Part shown: positions 9,574 to 18,700 of the stretch, piece by piece
Layout of the letters: each line of letters opens with the position of its first letter
How positions within the stretch are numbered: the stretch's first letter is position 1
Source of the DNA: Bacillota bacterium
Lineage (GTDB): Bacteria; Bacillota; Clostridia; Oscillospirales; Acutalibacteraceae
DNA length: 58,438 bases
Assembly: GCA_023458755.1 (NCBI GenBank)
Contig: JAEWYE010000069.1
Coordinates: 1-58,438 of the forward strand
Direction: 5' to 3'
Notes under the pieces: generated by a model
What the model was told of the DNA's origin: nothing
Seen by the model: the letters and a program-made list of their open reading frames with translations, nothing else
Databases searched by the model: none
Position numbers and translations under genes: made by a program

Positions 9574-9723
9574 ATTTACCTCCATAAAATATAATAAATT
9601 GTTGTAAAAATATAGTGTAAATATTGTATAATACTTCAAATAATTATTATTTTACTCTTTTATTGGAGGATTTTCAATTATTAATAAATGAAATGTCAAA
9701 ACTAGTCTACGGAATATTTTCTG

Positions 9724-9763
9724 TTTTTCAGAGTGTACCAATTTTTATCAGGCGCACTCTGAA
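9724..9763. repeat. inverted repeat between dynamin and zinc-ribbon genes
   Basis: TTTTCAGAGTG at about 9724-9735 faces CACTCTGAAAA at 9752-9763 around a 16-base loop. It sits downstream of the zinc-ribbon gene and upstream of the dynamin gene. No U-tract follows on either strand, so it may be a weak terminator, a processing site or an operator. Confidence 0.4.
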
Positions 9764-9830
9764 AACAAAGGCTAAATTGTTGCGCAATCAGTTCTGTGAA
9801 AAGCGAAATGTTCTTATGACGTTCATGTTT

Positions 9831-10415
9831 CTATTTCTTTATTAGCATGGAAAGAGAATCTTTATTCAACGGCAGATTTCTATATTGTAAAAATCCAATT
9901 ATCAACCAGAAAAGGCAGACTAAAAGGTATAGCCAAAAACCTACTGCAGTTGAAAGAGAGACTTTAAATGCAGAAGATATTGAAGACTTTGCTAAAAATA
10001 TACAAGCACAGCAAATAAGAGGTGCAAGAAAAAGCGTAACTTTTTTGATGTGAAACAATTTTTTTATATAATTAGTTAAAATTGAGAAAATTGGGATCAT
10101 AAACATCAACCATGCAAAGAAATTTCGGTCTAAATTTTCTCCAGTATTAAAGCATGTCCCATTTGCCATATCAAAGCCGGAAATTGAAAGTTTATTGCTG
10201 TAGCCTGTTTCATAGGCATTGATTGTGAGTATTGGTAGAAACATCAATAGAATGGCAATTACCGCTAAAATTGTATTGATATTTTTCAAGATAAACTCCT
10301 TGTTTATGGATTTTATTTCTGGCTTTATAGAAATACTACTTTTTGCTGCTGCACCACAGTTTGGGCAGACAGTTTGGCCATCTTTAATTTCTGTTCCACA
10401 TTTTTGACAATACAT
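9831..10415 (-). CDS. zinc-ribbon multi-pass membrane protein
   Basis: A 194-residue protein that opens with a zinc ribbon (Cys3, Cys6, Cys17, Cys20; CQKCG and CPNCG), followed by a 25-residue linker and about four hydrophobic helices (near 48-66, 102-118, 127-143 and 156-175). Zinc-ribbon plus membrane-helix proteins are common in Firmicutes and often lack a known role. AAAAGGAG lies 7 bases before the ATG. It lies between the WYL regulator and the GTPases on the same strand and may be a membrane component of that system, or an unrelated passenger. Confidence 0.7.
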   Translation of the reverse strand: MYCQKCGTEIKDGQTVCPNCGAAAKSSISIKPEIKSINKEFILKNINTILAVIAILLMFLPILTINAYETGYSNKLSISGFDMANGTCFNTGENLDRNFFAWLMFMIPIFSILTNYIKKLFHIKKVTLFLAPLICCACIFLAKSSISSAFKVSLSTAVGFWLYLLVCLFWLIIGFLQYRNLPLNKDSLSMLIKK

Positions 10416-10636
10416 AATATTGACTCCTTTTAAGCTGTATATTTGTTGCTAATTTGTTATGTAACTTGCCCTCAATAAGAGCACGACGCTGCTGTTTTCT
10501 CCTTTCATATGGTTGTGTTGAGGTGAGTGGCTAGCCGTCTGATATAATAGATGTGGCTTGGACCGTTCAAAGATGACTCAAACAGGAAACCTAATAAAGT
10601 ATATAAAAATCTCATGGACAGAAGTTGTCCACACAA
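10416..10636. other. intergenic stretch, possible decayed mobile DNA
   Basis: No intact gene. The plus strand has a TATAAT box near 10542 followed by a short open frame from 10550 (MWLGPFKDDSNRKP at its start) that looks protein-like but is not identifiable. The minus strand has a short frame starting MKGENSSVVLLLR. These could be remnants of an insertion sequence; I could not find terminal repeats. Confidence 0.25.
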
Positions 10637-10698
10637 AAAAATAAAACTGTGTCTCAAAATGATTTGGAATAAATCTTTTAAGATACAGTTTATTTTTG
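10637..10698 (-). terminator. terminator after the WYL regulator
   Basis: On the minus strand AATAAACTGTATCT pairs with AGACACAGTTTTATT about 25 bases later and is followed by a run of seven T. It lies 8 bases past the stop of the WYL gene, so that gene is probably a separate transcript. Confidence 0.7.
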
Positions 10699-10706
10699 CT
10701 TTATAA

Positions 10707-11678
10707 CTATTTATTGTAATTAGCCCTCATTTTTTCAATTGTTTCTTTCATCTCATCTCTAAGGCTTTGAGGACTTGTGACCTCAAGAAATTCCCGCTGG
10801 CTTAAAAGCCACATAACAATACCTTTATCGTAAACCTCTGCTTCAAAAGTTATCGTTTTATCTTCATAACTAACTATCCTTGCAGTGGGAATTCGATCCT
10901 GTACAGCTTGACTACTGTCTCCCCAAAATTTGAATTGTATATGCATTAGTTTTCCAGAATACATAAACTGAATTCGTTGATGATATTCACTTAAGTTAAA
11001 TTGTTCTTTATTTTCGTCAAACGTCTCATTAGTAGATATGTAACTGCAAATACGATCAACACGAAAAACGGCAGGATGATTTGCATCAATACCGCAAATT
11101 TTTGCAATCAAATAAAAATAGTATTCATTGAAAATCAGGCCAAGTGGCTTCAGTTTTCGCTCCTTTAATTCACCATTTTGCTTTACATAGGACACATTTA
11201 CATAATGGTTCTGCTTAATGCTTTGGCTTATTTCCCAAATAAAATTTGTAGTGTTTTCTTTATGCAGAGTTTCTTTATAATTCCTAATCTCATTATTAAT
11301 AGCATTTGTTACAGCCTGTCCATCCTCACACTGACATAAAAGCGTGTTAACAATTCGTTCCATTTCAGCTTTAGAAAAGGCACGTGATTCAAGCAGAATT
11401 TTAGAAATAACATAAATATCACTGACAGAAAAGAACACAGCGTTACGTTTTTTAATTAAGTAGCCCCTATCCTTAGGACTGTAAGTAATAAGTTGGTCGT
11501 CTTTCTTACCACTTAATGATAAATAGTCGTTTAAATCAACAATATCGCGCCGAATTGATTTTTCATTGACTTTATAATAATCAACAGCCCATTTCTTATT
11601 AATTATTTGTCCTTTACTAAGCTTTTCATATATATCCAAAATACGAAATGCCTTGTTTTCTTCACTTGTAATTGGCAT
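10707..11678 (-). CDS. WYL-domain transcriptional regulator
   Basis: A 323-residue protein with an N-terminal winged helix (about residues 8-60, KSIRRDIVDLNDYL recognition region), a linker, a WYL domain near 150-240 (LKPLGLIFNEYYFYLIAKI) and a C-terminal extension ending in ISQREFLEV-like and SPQSLRDEM helices. WYL proteins sense ligands, probably nucleotides or single-stranded nucleic acid, and control many defence loci. A TTGTAT-17-TATAAT promoter lies just upstream and a terminator just downstream. It probably regulates the adjoining zinc-ribbon/dynamin/HerA genes; that is inferred from position. Confidence 0.85.
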   Translation of the reverse strand: MPITSEENKAFRILDIYEKLSKGQIINKKWAVDYYKVNEKSIRRDIVDLNDYLSLSGKKDDQLITYSPKDRGYLIKKRNAVFFSVSDIYVISKILLESRAFSKAEMERIVNTLLCQCEDGQAVTNAINNEIRNYKETLHKENTTNFIWEISQSIKQNHYVNVSYVKQNGELKERKLKPLGLIFNEYYFYLIAKICGIDANHPAVFRVDRICSYISTNETFDENKEQFNLSEYHQRIQFMYSGKLMHIQFKFWGDSSQAVQDRIPTARIVSYEDKTITFEAEVYDKGIVMWLLSQREFLEVTSPQSLRDEMKETIEKMRANYNK

Positions 11679-11695
11679 AATATCACCCTTGTAAC

Positions 11696-11724
11696 ATTAT
11701 AAGATGGATTTCTTCAAAATACAA
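11696..11724 (-). promoter_or_regulatory. promoter of the WYL regulator
   Basis: On the minus strand TTGTAT (719-724 of the 11-kb block, read 5' to 3') is followed by a 17-base spacer and a perfect TATAAT (11701-11696), about 18 bases before the WYL ATG. Confidence 0.6.
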
Positions 11725-11972
11725 TTAAAGCTTGAAAACCTTTGTGGAAAGTTATTGTATTTAGCACTCGCTTTTTTTCAAAAATAGGATAGCAATGAGA
11801 TTAAGAAGGATCTGTACATGCAGAAAAATTTATCATAAAGTTTTTTGTTTTCATATATGGATTTCATGCTACTTGGTAACGAAATCAAATAAATAATTTA
11901 AGTCATATCTTGCTTTGTATGTGCAAGGTATGACTTTTTTATATATTCAAGAAAATAGAAAGGACGGGAGAA
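11725..11972. other. intergenic, end of insert
   Basis: No gene seen. It is AT-rich. A plus-strand TTGAAA-17-TTGTAT pair at 11732-11760 could be a weak promoter, and a good plus-strand terminator lies at 11900-11942, so a short non-coding transcript is possible. Confidence 0.3.
11900..11942 (+). terminator. plus-strand terminator
   Basis: AAGTCATATCTTGC (11900-11913) pairs with GCAAGGTATGACTT (11923-11936), one G-T pair, 9-base loop, followed by a T run. No plus-strand gene lies directly upstream; it may end a small RNA or act as an attenuator for the next genes. Confidence 0.65.
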
Positions 11973-12143
11973 ATGTCAGCGAATAAGGTAATATTCAAAA
12001 CAATTAGTGGCGAAACACTGTCTACTCAGCTAACCAATGAGGATGGTGTCTATGTGCGGCGAGATATTCCGCAGGCGAAAGACTGGAATGAGGATCTGAA
12101 AAATCAAACGCAGCAGCGGGAGGGGATAAGCCTATGCCTGTAG
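11973..12143 (+). pseudogene. chimeric ORF ending in a Toprim tail
   Basis: A 56-codon frame with a good binding site (AGGACGGGAG). The first 25 codons are unrelated to the Toprim protein. The last 31 codons (from DGVYVRRDIPQAKDW) match the C-terminus of the 133-1035 product. It is best read as the right junction of the insert. It may still be translated and couple translation into virD4, whose ATG overlaps its stop by 10 bases. Confidence 0.6.
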
Positions 12144-12169
12144 GTCAGATTATTCTCATTTGTATCTGT
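12048..12169 (+). repeat. direct repeat, right copy (Toprim end/virD4 start)
   Basis: Partner of the repeat at 945-1060, about 89 percent identical by eye. It includes the start of the intact virD4. Confidence 0.85.
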
Positions 12170-13945
12170 GCAGGTATGATGATTTTGCTCGGGTGCATTA
12201 TTTACTTTGGCGATACCTACAGTCTGAACCAAATGAAAAGCCGCACGGTCGGTGACGGTCAGCATGGTACCGCGCGGTTTGCAACCGAAAAGGAAATCCG
12301 TGATACCTATGACCGGATTGCTTACACCCCAGAGCTGTGGCGCGAGAATCCGAAAACCAGACCGGAAGTGCAGGGCACAGTGGTAGGCTGCCGAACTTTT
12401 CGCGACGGCAAAGTAACTGTACTCGTCGATAGCGGTGACGTGCACACGCTGATGATTGGCGCGGCCGGTGTTGGCAAGACAGCTTGCTTTATATATCCCA
12501 ATCTGGAATATGCCTGCGCCACGGGCATGAGCTTTGTCACAACTGATACAAAGGGCGATATCTACCGCAACTATGGCAGTATTGCAAAGCAGTATTACGG
12601 ATATGATGTGTCCGTAATTGATTTGCGCAATCCAACCAGAAGCGATGGTTTCAACATGCTGCATCTAGTCAACAAGTACATGGACGCGTATAAAACAAGT
12701 AGCAGTTTGACAGACAAATCCAAAGCGGAAAAGTATGCCAAAGTCACAGCCAAAACTATTATCTCTTCCGGCGGTGATTCCAGTGCTTACGGACAGAATG
12801 CATTTTTCTACGATGCTGCAGAGGGCTTGCTCACTGCAGCTATTTTGCTGGTCGCAGAATATTGTGAACCTAAAATGCGTCACATCATTTCCGTATTCAA
12901 ACTGATTCAAGACTTAATGGCTCCGGCAGTTGCAGGAAAGAAAAATCAGTTTCAACTGCTGATTGAAAAACTGCCTCCCGAGCACAAGGCACGGTGGTTT
13001 GCCGGCGCGGCTTTGAATACCGCCGATCAGGCAATGGCATCGGTTCTGTCTACCGCTATGTCCCGACTGAATGCATTTCTGGATTCCGAACTGGAACAGG
13101 TGCTGTGTTTTGAAACGGCGATTGATGCGGAAAAGTTCTGCAATACCAAGTCTGCCATTTTCCTTGTTATGCCAGAGGAGGACAATACAAAATATTTTCT
13201 GGTGTCATTAATTGTACAGCAGCTTTACCGTGAAATTCTTACTGTGGCAGATGAGAATGGTGGTAAGCTGAAAAATCGTGCCATGATGTATCTTGATGAA
13301 ATAGGAACTATTCCAAAAATTGAGTCCATGGAAATGATTTTTTCTGCCTCTCGTTCCAGAAGACTGTCGGTGGTTGCAATTATTCAGTCGCTCCAGCAAC
13401 TTGAAAAGAACTACGGTAAAGAAGGCTCCGCCATTATTATCGATAACTGTCAGGTTACGCTTTTCGGTGGTTTTGCTCCAAACAGTCAAACAGCGGAAGT
13501 GATGTCGAGAAATCTTGGAAACAAAACGGTGCTTTCCGGTTCGGTCACACGAAATCACAAAGATGGTTCTGCATCTCTGCAAATGATGGCGCGGCCCTTG
13601 ATGACAGCAGATGAACTCAAGTCCATGCCGAAGTTTCATTTTATCGTCACGAAGACAGGCTGCTATCCGATGCAAACGGTTTTGAACTTGTTCTTTGAAT
13701 GGGGGATTCGGTTTCTCAAAGAGCCATATACCATTACGGACAAAGGCCAGCGCCCAGTTTCCTATGCAACCAAAGAGGAAGTGGAGAAAGCAATTGAACT
13801 TTCCCGTATGCCTGCTGAAAAGATAAAATCCGGTTCAAGCAGACACAGTGGGGGAGGACAGGATCATCAGCCGCACCCACAAAATCATTTACACAGAAAG
13901 GGTTCTGCTGCACACGGAATTGATATGCCGGAACAACCAAATTAA
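12134..13945 (+). CDS. VirD4/TraG-type coupling ATPase
   Basis: A 603-residue type IV coupling protein. It has an N-terminal membrane helix (about 5-25), Walker A GAAGVGKTA near 109-117, TDTKGDIYRNYG shortly after, and Walker B MMYLDEIGTIP near 385-395. VirD4 proteins recruit the relaxase-DNA complex and pump it into the mating channel during conjugation. The start is set by the overlap with the Toprim-tail frame, matching the arrangement at 1026. The last 40 residues are Gly/Ser/His/Gln-rich and probably disordered. G+C is visibly higher than in the 11-kb insert. It is a core ICE gene and shows that the element is or was conjugative. Confidence 0.93.
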   Translation: MPVGQIILICICAGMMILLGCIIYFGDTYSLNQMKSRTVGDGQHGTARFATEKEIRDTYDRIAYTPELWRENPKTRPEVQGTVVGCRTFRDGKVTVLVDSGDVHTLMIGAAGVGKTACFIYPNLEYACATGMSFVTTDTKGDIYRNYGSIAKQYYGYDVSVIDLRNPTRSDGFNMLHLVNKYMDAYKTSSSLTDKSKAEKYAKVTAKTIISSGGDSSAYGQNAFFYDAAEGLLTAAILLVAEYCEPKMRHIISVFKLIQDLMAPAVAGKKNQFQLLIEKLPPEHKARWFAGAALNTADQAMASVLSTAMSRLNAFLDSELEQVLCFETAIDAEKFCNTKSAIFLVMPEEDNTKYFLVSLIVQQLYREILTVADENGGKLKNRAMMYLDEIGTIPKIESMEMIFSASRSRRLSVVAIIQSLQQLEKNYGKEGSAIIIDNCQVTLFGGFAPNSQTAEVMSRNLGNKTVLSGSVTRNHKDGSASLQMMARPLMTADELKSMPKFHFIVTKTGCYPMQTVLNLFFEWGIRFLKEPYTITDKGQRPVSYATKEEVEKAIELSRMPAEKIKSGSSRHSGGGQDHQPHPQNHLHRKGSAAHGIDMPEQPN

Positions 13946-13950
13946 AAATA

Positions 13951-13978
13951 GATGCCGTCACGTTCTTGTGGCGGCATC
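13951..13978 (+). terminator. hairpin after virD4
   Basis: GATGCCGTCAC (13951-13961) pairs with GTGGCGGCATC (13968-13978) with mismatches. It lies 5 bases past the virD4 stop. The T-run is short (TT), so it may attenuate rather than stop transcription. Confidence 0.5.
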
Positions 13979-13996
13979 TTGCATTATGGGGGATAT

Positions 13997-14245
13997 ATGG
14001 AACGCATTTATTGCTCTGGTCTTCCGCACCGTGCTGTTGCGGTGTGGATGTACCTGCACAAACGGATGGACAGAAACCGGCAGTGTTGGCCTGCTGTCGG
14101 TCGTATTGCATCAGACTTAGGTCTGTCCAGATCAACAGTGAAAACGGCACTGAAAGAATTGGAACAAGCCGGTTACCTTGTGCGGGAGTATCGTTTTCGG
14201 CGGTGGAATCAAGGGCAAACCAGCAATCTTTATACGCTGCGCTAA
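13997..14245 (+). CDS. ICE winged-helix DNA-binding protein
   Basis: An 82-residue protein that is nearly all one helix-turn-helix/winged-helix domain. AVGRIASDLGLSRSTVKTAL is the helix-turn-helix and ELEQAGYLVREYRF the wing. The family is common next to VirD4 genes in Firmicute ICEs and resembles replication-initiator and GntR-type domains; targets are unknown. Start taken at ATG 13997 with GGGGGAT upstream; an ATG 15 codons earlier would place the coding region within the post-virD4 hairpin. Confidence 0.75.
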   Translation: MERIYCSGLPHRAVAVWMYLHKRMDRNRQCWPAVGRIASDLGLSRSTVKTALKELEQAGYLVREYRFRRWNQGQTSNLYTLR

Positions 14246-14405
14246 TTTTTGAAAGATCAACGCCAAGGGAGCAGTCTGCCTTTTATTAAAATTAACTGCC
14301 CCCCGGTCAATATTTGGCTACCAGTAACTAACCAGTTTAACTATTTGATTTATTACAGAGAGAGCAACATGAATAAGCTCAAAAAAAAGAAAGGAAGAGT
14401 TCAAA

Positions 14406-15203
14406 ATGCCGATGAAAGTAATTGTTAAAGCGGCAGTAATGATTTTATCTGATGAGAAGACCAGAAAACGTGTTTTGCTGATCACCTGTATTCCAATCGC
14501 AGTCGTTGTATTGTTTTTTCTTTGCTTTATGAACTTGCTTGCCATTCCAACGAGTTCGCTAATTGGTCTGAATTCTGATACAGTGTCTGAAATTCAGCAA
14601 ATACAGACTGAAAATGGTTTATGCCAGTACCTTCAGGATGATGAAAGCCAAACAAGTTACGATGGAGTTACTTTCGTTGACGGTGCTACCAAAGTGGTGT
14701 ATTACAATCAGCTTGACAGTCGATGGAAAAACAAGCCTTATGGTACAGACAATATTGGTGGCTATGCCTGCGGACCTACTTCAATGGCAATTGTGATTTC
14801 AAGTCTGACAGCTCACAAGGTTGATCCTGTTTACATGGCAGATTGGGCCTATCAGCACGGCTACTGGTGTAAAGACAGCGGCTCCTATCATTCTCTGATT
14901 CCAGGTGCGGCAAAAGCCTTTGGATTAAATGTGGAAGGTTGTAAGGCAAGCGAGCCACAGAAAGTTGTGAATGCCCTTTCTTCCGGTAAACTAGTGGTAG
15001 CCCTTATGGTAAAAGGACATTTCACAGACTCCGGCCATTTCATCGTACTGCGTGGTGTTACCTCTGACGGCAAAATTCTGGTTGCAGATCCTGCAAGCAC
15101 CAAACGGAGCGACCAAAAGTGGGACCTATCAATTATATTAAATGAAGCCAGCAAGGGAGCAGGGGCAGGCGGACCATTTTGGATTGTGGGGAATAATTGT
15201 TAA
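14406..15203 (+). CDS. membrane-anchored C39-like cysteine peptidase
   Basis: A 265-residue protein. An N-terminal membrane helix at about 22-45 leaves the rest outside the cell. The papain-like C39_2 domain has Cys122 in YACGPTSMA, His211 in SGHFIVL and Asp228 in VADPAS, a complete catalytic set, preceded by the YYNQLDSRWKNKPYG motif usual in this family. Such enzymes in conjugative elements probably trim surface proteins or cell wall during mating-channel assembly; no substrate is known. AAAGGAAGAG lies before the ATG. It is the last recognisable backbone gene before the BREX cargo. Confidence 0.85.
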   Translation: MPMKVIVKAAVMILSDEKTRKRVLLITCIPIAVVVLFFLCFMNLLAIPTSSLIGLNSDTVSEIQQIQTENGLCQYLQDDESQTSYDGVTFVDGATKVVYYNQLDSRWKNKPYGTDNIGGYACGPTSMAIVISSLTAHKVDPVYMADWAYQHGYWCKDSGSYHSLIPGAAKAFGLNVEGCKASEPQKVVNALSSGKLVVALMVKGHFTDSGHFIVLRGVTSDGKILVADPASTKRSDQKWDLSIILNEASKGAGAGGPFWIVGNNC

Positions 15204-15431
15204 TACCGAGTGTTTAACATCATTCAGTGTCCTGGATTTGGTATATGATACCCGAATAACGATTACAGGCTTGGATGTTACTGTATAGAGTCGTTGGACC
15301 TTACAAAGAAATAGGTCTGTTTGGAAGAAATATGTGGAAGATAACAACGGTGACAGCTGCGCTGAACGGCATTACACTGCTGGCTACTATGAAATCCTTG
15401 GATACGGTATCCCTAAACTTTGCGAAACTAT
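15204..15431. other. backbone-cargo junction, no clear gene
   Basis: About 230 bases without a confident gene. One plus-strand frame (15269-15439) could encode a 55-residue peptide starting MLLYRVVGPYKEIG but has no binding site; another frame carries GYYEILGYGIPKLCETI. Either may be a remnant of a mobile-element gene. Not identified. Confidence 0.3.
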
Positions 15432-15460
15432 TTGAATTATAGATTTTTTTGCGATATAAT
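15432..15460 (+). promoter_or_regulatory. promoter of the BREX operon
   Basis: TTGAAT (15432-15437), 17-base spacer, TATAAT (15455-15460): a near-consensus vegetative promoter 60 bases before the XRE gene. It is probably the start of the 15-kb operon. Confidence 0.75.
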
Positions 15461-15520
15461 AAAATATGTATAGTTGCAACTTAAACGCAAGTACCTGTTT
15501 TTGCTGAATAGAGGCTCCTT

Positions 15521-15727
15521 ATGATTATCAGTTATGAGAAGCTTTGAATTCTATTAAAGAAAAACAAGATTACGAAAAAAGACCTGGCGACAGCGGCAAA
15601 CGTTACTTCATATACGATGACAAAGCTTAATAAAGGCCTTCCCATGTCCATGGAAACGATGGTCAAATTCTGTAAAGTCTTTCATTGTGACATTGGCGAC
15701 CTAATGGGAGTAATAGAAGACGAATAG
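15521..15727 (+). pseudogene. XRE-family regulator with in-frame TGA
   Basis: Sixty-eight codons of a small Cro/CI-type helix-turn-helix protein of the MISYEKLW..LL type (KKDLATAANVTSYTMTKL is the recognition region, ending CDIGDLMGVIEDE). Codon 9, at 15545-15547, is TGA where relatives carry TGG (Trp). There is a GAGGCTCC box before the ATG. No ATG, GTG or TTG in the same frame lies soon after the stop, so a full-length product needs read-through. Relatives of this small repressor often open defence operons, so its loss may leave the BREX operon unrepressed. A base-call error is the simplest alternative. Confidence 0.7.
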
Positions 15728-15742
15728 AGGGAAGGTAATGGC

Positions 15743-18700
15743 ATGCCTGAGCGTATTGGTTGGGATAAATATGAAGTATCACTTTTGATTGATGCATGTG
15801 AGCATGTCATTCATAATGCCGTACCAAAAAGTCAAATGGTGAAAGAGTTATCCGCAGCGTTACGAAATAGAGCTTTAAAAAATGACGTGAAAATAGACGA
15901 AGTATTTCGTAATCAAAATGGTATAGCCTTGCAAATGAATAAAATGGATTATTTACTTACAGGCGGGAATAAAGGCTTGCCCGGGGGGAGTACGCTATAT
16001 TGCGAGATGGCAGAACTTAAAAAAAACAATCTGGCCGCATTTGAAACCATTCTGTCTGAGGCAAAAGCTCAAATTAATGTAGAAACTGCTCATGATAAAG
16101 CGATCATAAAAAAGTATGTAGATAAGTCATTGCTAAAGGCGGGACTCACTGTTCCGAAGGATGTTACAAGGGATTTATGCGATGCTCTCGGCGTTGCCCT
16201 TGAGAAAGGCGAAAATTGCAATATTTCGATTTTGCTCGGTGGAGAGACCTATGAGGCAAAGCTGACGAATGTGAACTTTTCTGAGAAGTATGCCGATGTG
16301 GTTACATTTCAGATTAGGTATTCTGCCGGTAGTCCTATCTGTAGAAAGCTTAATGAAGTGTTTTCATATACTGCGGACTTGATTGCACAGAATAAAAGAG
16401 TAGAAAACCTGGAATATACCGAGATGTATGTACGAAGCCCTAAAACCATAGAGTTTATTTGTTATCCTGCAAAACCAAATAAACAAATGAGAGTTGAGAC
16501 CAACAAAATGGATGAAACAAAGAATGAATTTATCGCTTGGCTTAATATGCAGCCAAAACTTAAATATACAGTAAGTACGGTAGTCTCAGTGCAAAGTGAG
16601 TGTTCTGAGTACGCAACCGCGCACAAGGTTTCATCAAAAAGCTTTTGGAAAATCATTGATGCCAAGGAATACGATATTGTTGCTAGAAAACTAATAGATA
16701 CCCGTCTTTTTCGTATTTTACATCGTAAAACCGCTTTAGTATTTGATAAGTCGTATGTTTACTATCGAGAGTTCTTGGCTTCAATAAACAATGTTCCTGA
16801 GTTTGAAAATAAAACTGAATTTCCGGAAAACGTAGAAACGACGTGCTTTGAAGTAACTGGGGAGCCCATCGTAGCAAAGGCCAACAGCAACATTGAGATG
16901 GGATTCGGCGAGTGGATGAGAAAAAAAAGTATGGCTGAAGCAACCGTGCGCAACTATCTTTCATCCCTGCATTCAGCTGAGATCTTCGCAAAGGAACATG
17001 GCATGGAGGGCATTAGGCTAACAAATGATTGCGGTGTTACGCTTACCTCTATTGAAAGATTATTAGCTGATAAGGAGTTTATTCAATTTAATCAGAAGCA
17101 GCACAATCGTTTTTCTGCTGCTTTCCGTAAGCTGAGAGATTATATTACAGAAAGCGAACGCCGTGATGCACAGTGCACTTCCGATGTTGAGCTTGAGATA
17201 AAATTTCCAAGTCTTTATCGGAAACTTTATTCTATTTCAAAAATTTATGACGATCCGCAAGGAATAACAGTGGATCATATTTTGAATATAGTCGGAGGAA
17301 TTGCCAAAAATGAAGAAGTTGTCGAATTTCTTGACCGAGTTTCTTGGGCAACCATAACAGCAGACGGTGTTTATTCGTTTTCTCCAAATGCCACTCCGAG
17401 GGTGGCTGAAGAACCAGCTGCCAAGATACAGGATGAAGCACTGACGGATTTCGACAAAGATGAATTCATCCGCGTATTAATGACACGATATCAAAGCGGA
17501 ATGCAGTTTGATTCCATAGATTTAGAAAACTTCCGAGATACATATAGCAATCTGTTTGATAAAGAACTGACTTTTTCGGATGAGGAGCTAGTTCGGCGAC
17601 TAAAGTATTGTGGAATTTTTTATAAAGACAGGCTTTTCCCGGCGGAGGGTATTATTGATAACACTACAAGGGACAAGCTTTTCGCCTACATTGAAAATAG
17701 TTTTGCTGCCGGGAATAAGGTGCTTTACTACAAATCTATTTACTCGGATATGTCGGATGCCTTTACATATTGCTTTAGCCTAACAGATGAAAAGATGCTG
17801 CAGGCGTTTATTGAATTTACAGCAGATAATGGCAGATTTTATTTCTACAGCAATTATATGTCAACAGAAAAAGGTATAAAGATAGACCCTTCTAGAGAAA
17901 TCGCAGATTTTATGCTTGCCGCAGGTAAGCCGCTTTCCTATGAGGAAGTCTATTCAGGATTATCGCATATTTCAAACGATGTGATCTATCGGGAAATACA
18001 AGTCAATCCATGTTTCCTACGGAACGAGAAAGAACACTACTTTCATATCGACATCTTTGAATTCTCTGCCGACGATGCTGATCGTATTTCTACGCTGATC
18101 AGCAAGGAAATAGATGAGAATGGTTATGCAATCTGGTCTAGAGTGTTTGCCGAGATACAAGAACAAATGCCGATTTTTCTTGAGAATAATTTGTACCTTT
18201 CTTCTCTTGGTATTCGAAATGCGCTCTCTTATTACATGAATGATAGGTTCAACTTTGAGGGTGAAGTAATTAGTTCTCATGATAAGAGTCTGAACATGGC
18301 GGATGTTTTCAGCCTTTATGGCAAGCATCATGCGCCTTTCTCTTACGATGATATCTGCGCATTTTCTAGGGAGATAGGTTCCATCATTTATTTCGATGCA
18401 TTGGCTGAAGAAACGGTTCGAGTGAGTAGAGAACTCTTTGTATCGAAAGAGAATGTGAACTTTGACGCAGAAGCGGTGGACGCGGCTTTGGAAACCTATC
18501 TATCAAGCGGATACATTCTGGTGAAGGATGTCGATTCGTTTCTTGTCTTCCCGAATGTAGGGTATGAATGGAACGAGTTTTTACTGGAAAGCTATCTGCA
18601 CAATTATAGTAAGAAGTTTGCACTGATTAATAATGGCTCTTCGCTGAATAATGTTGCTGGTGCAGTCGTAAAAAAGAACGGAGAATACACGCAGTTCGTT

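Noticed and set aside
10416..10636. Insertion sequence remnant
   Set aside because: Protein-like fragments and a promoter-like box exist, but no terminal repeats or recognisable transposase motif; left as unexplained intergenic DNA.
945..12169. Target-site duplication of a transposon
   Set aside because: The repeats are about 120 bases and about 11 percent diverged, far from a short exact duplication, and no transposase is inside.
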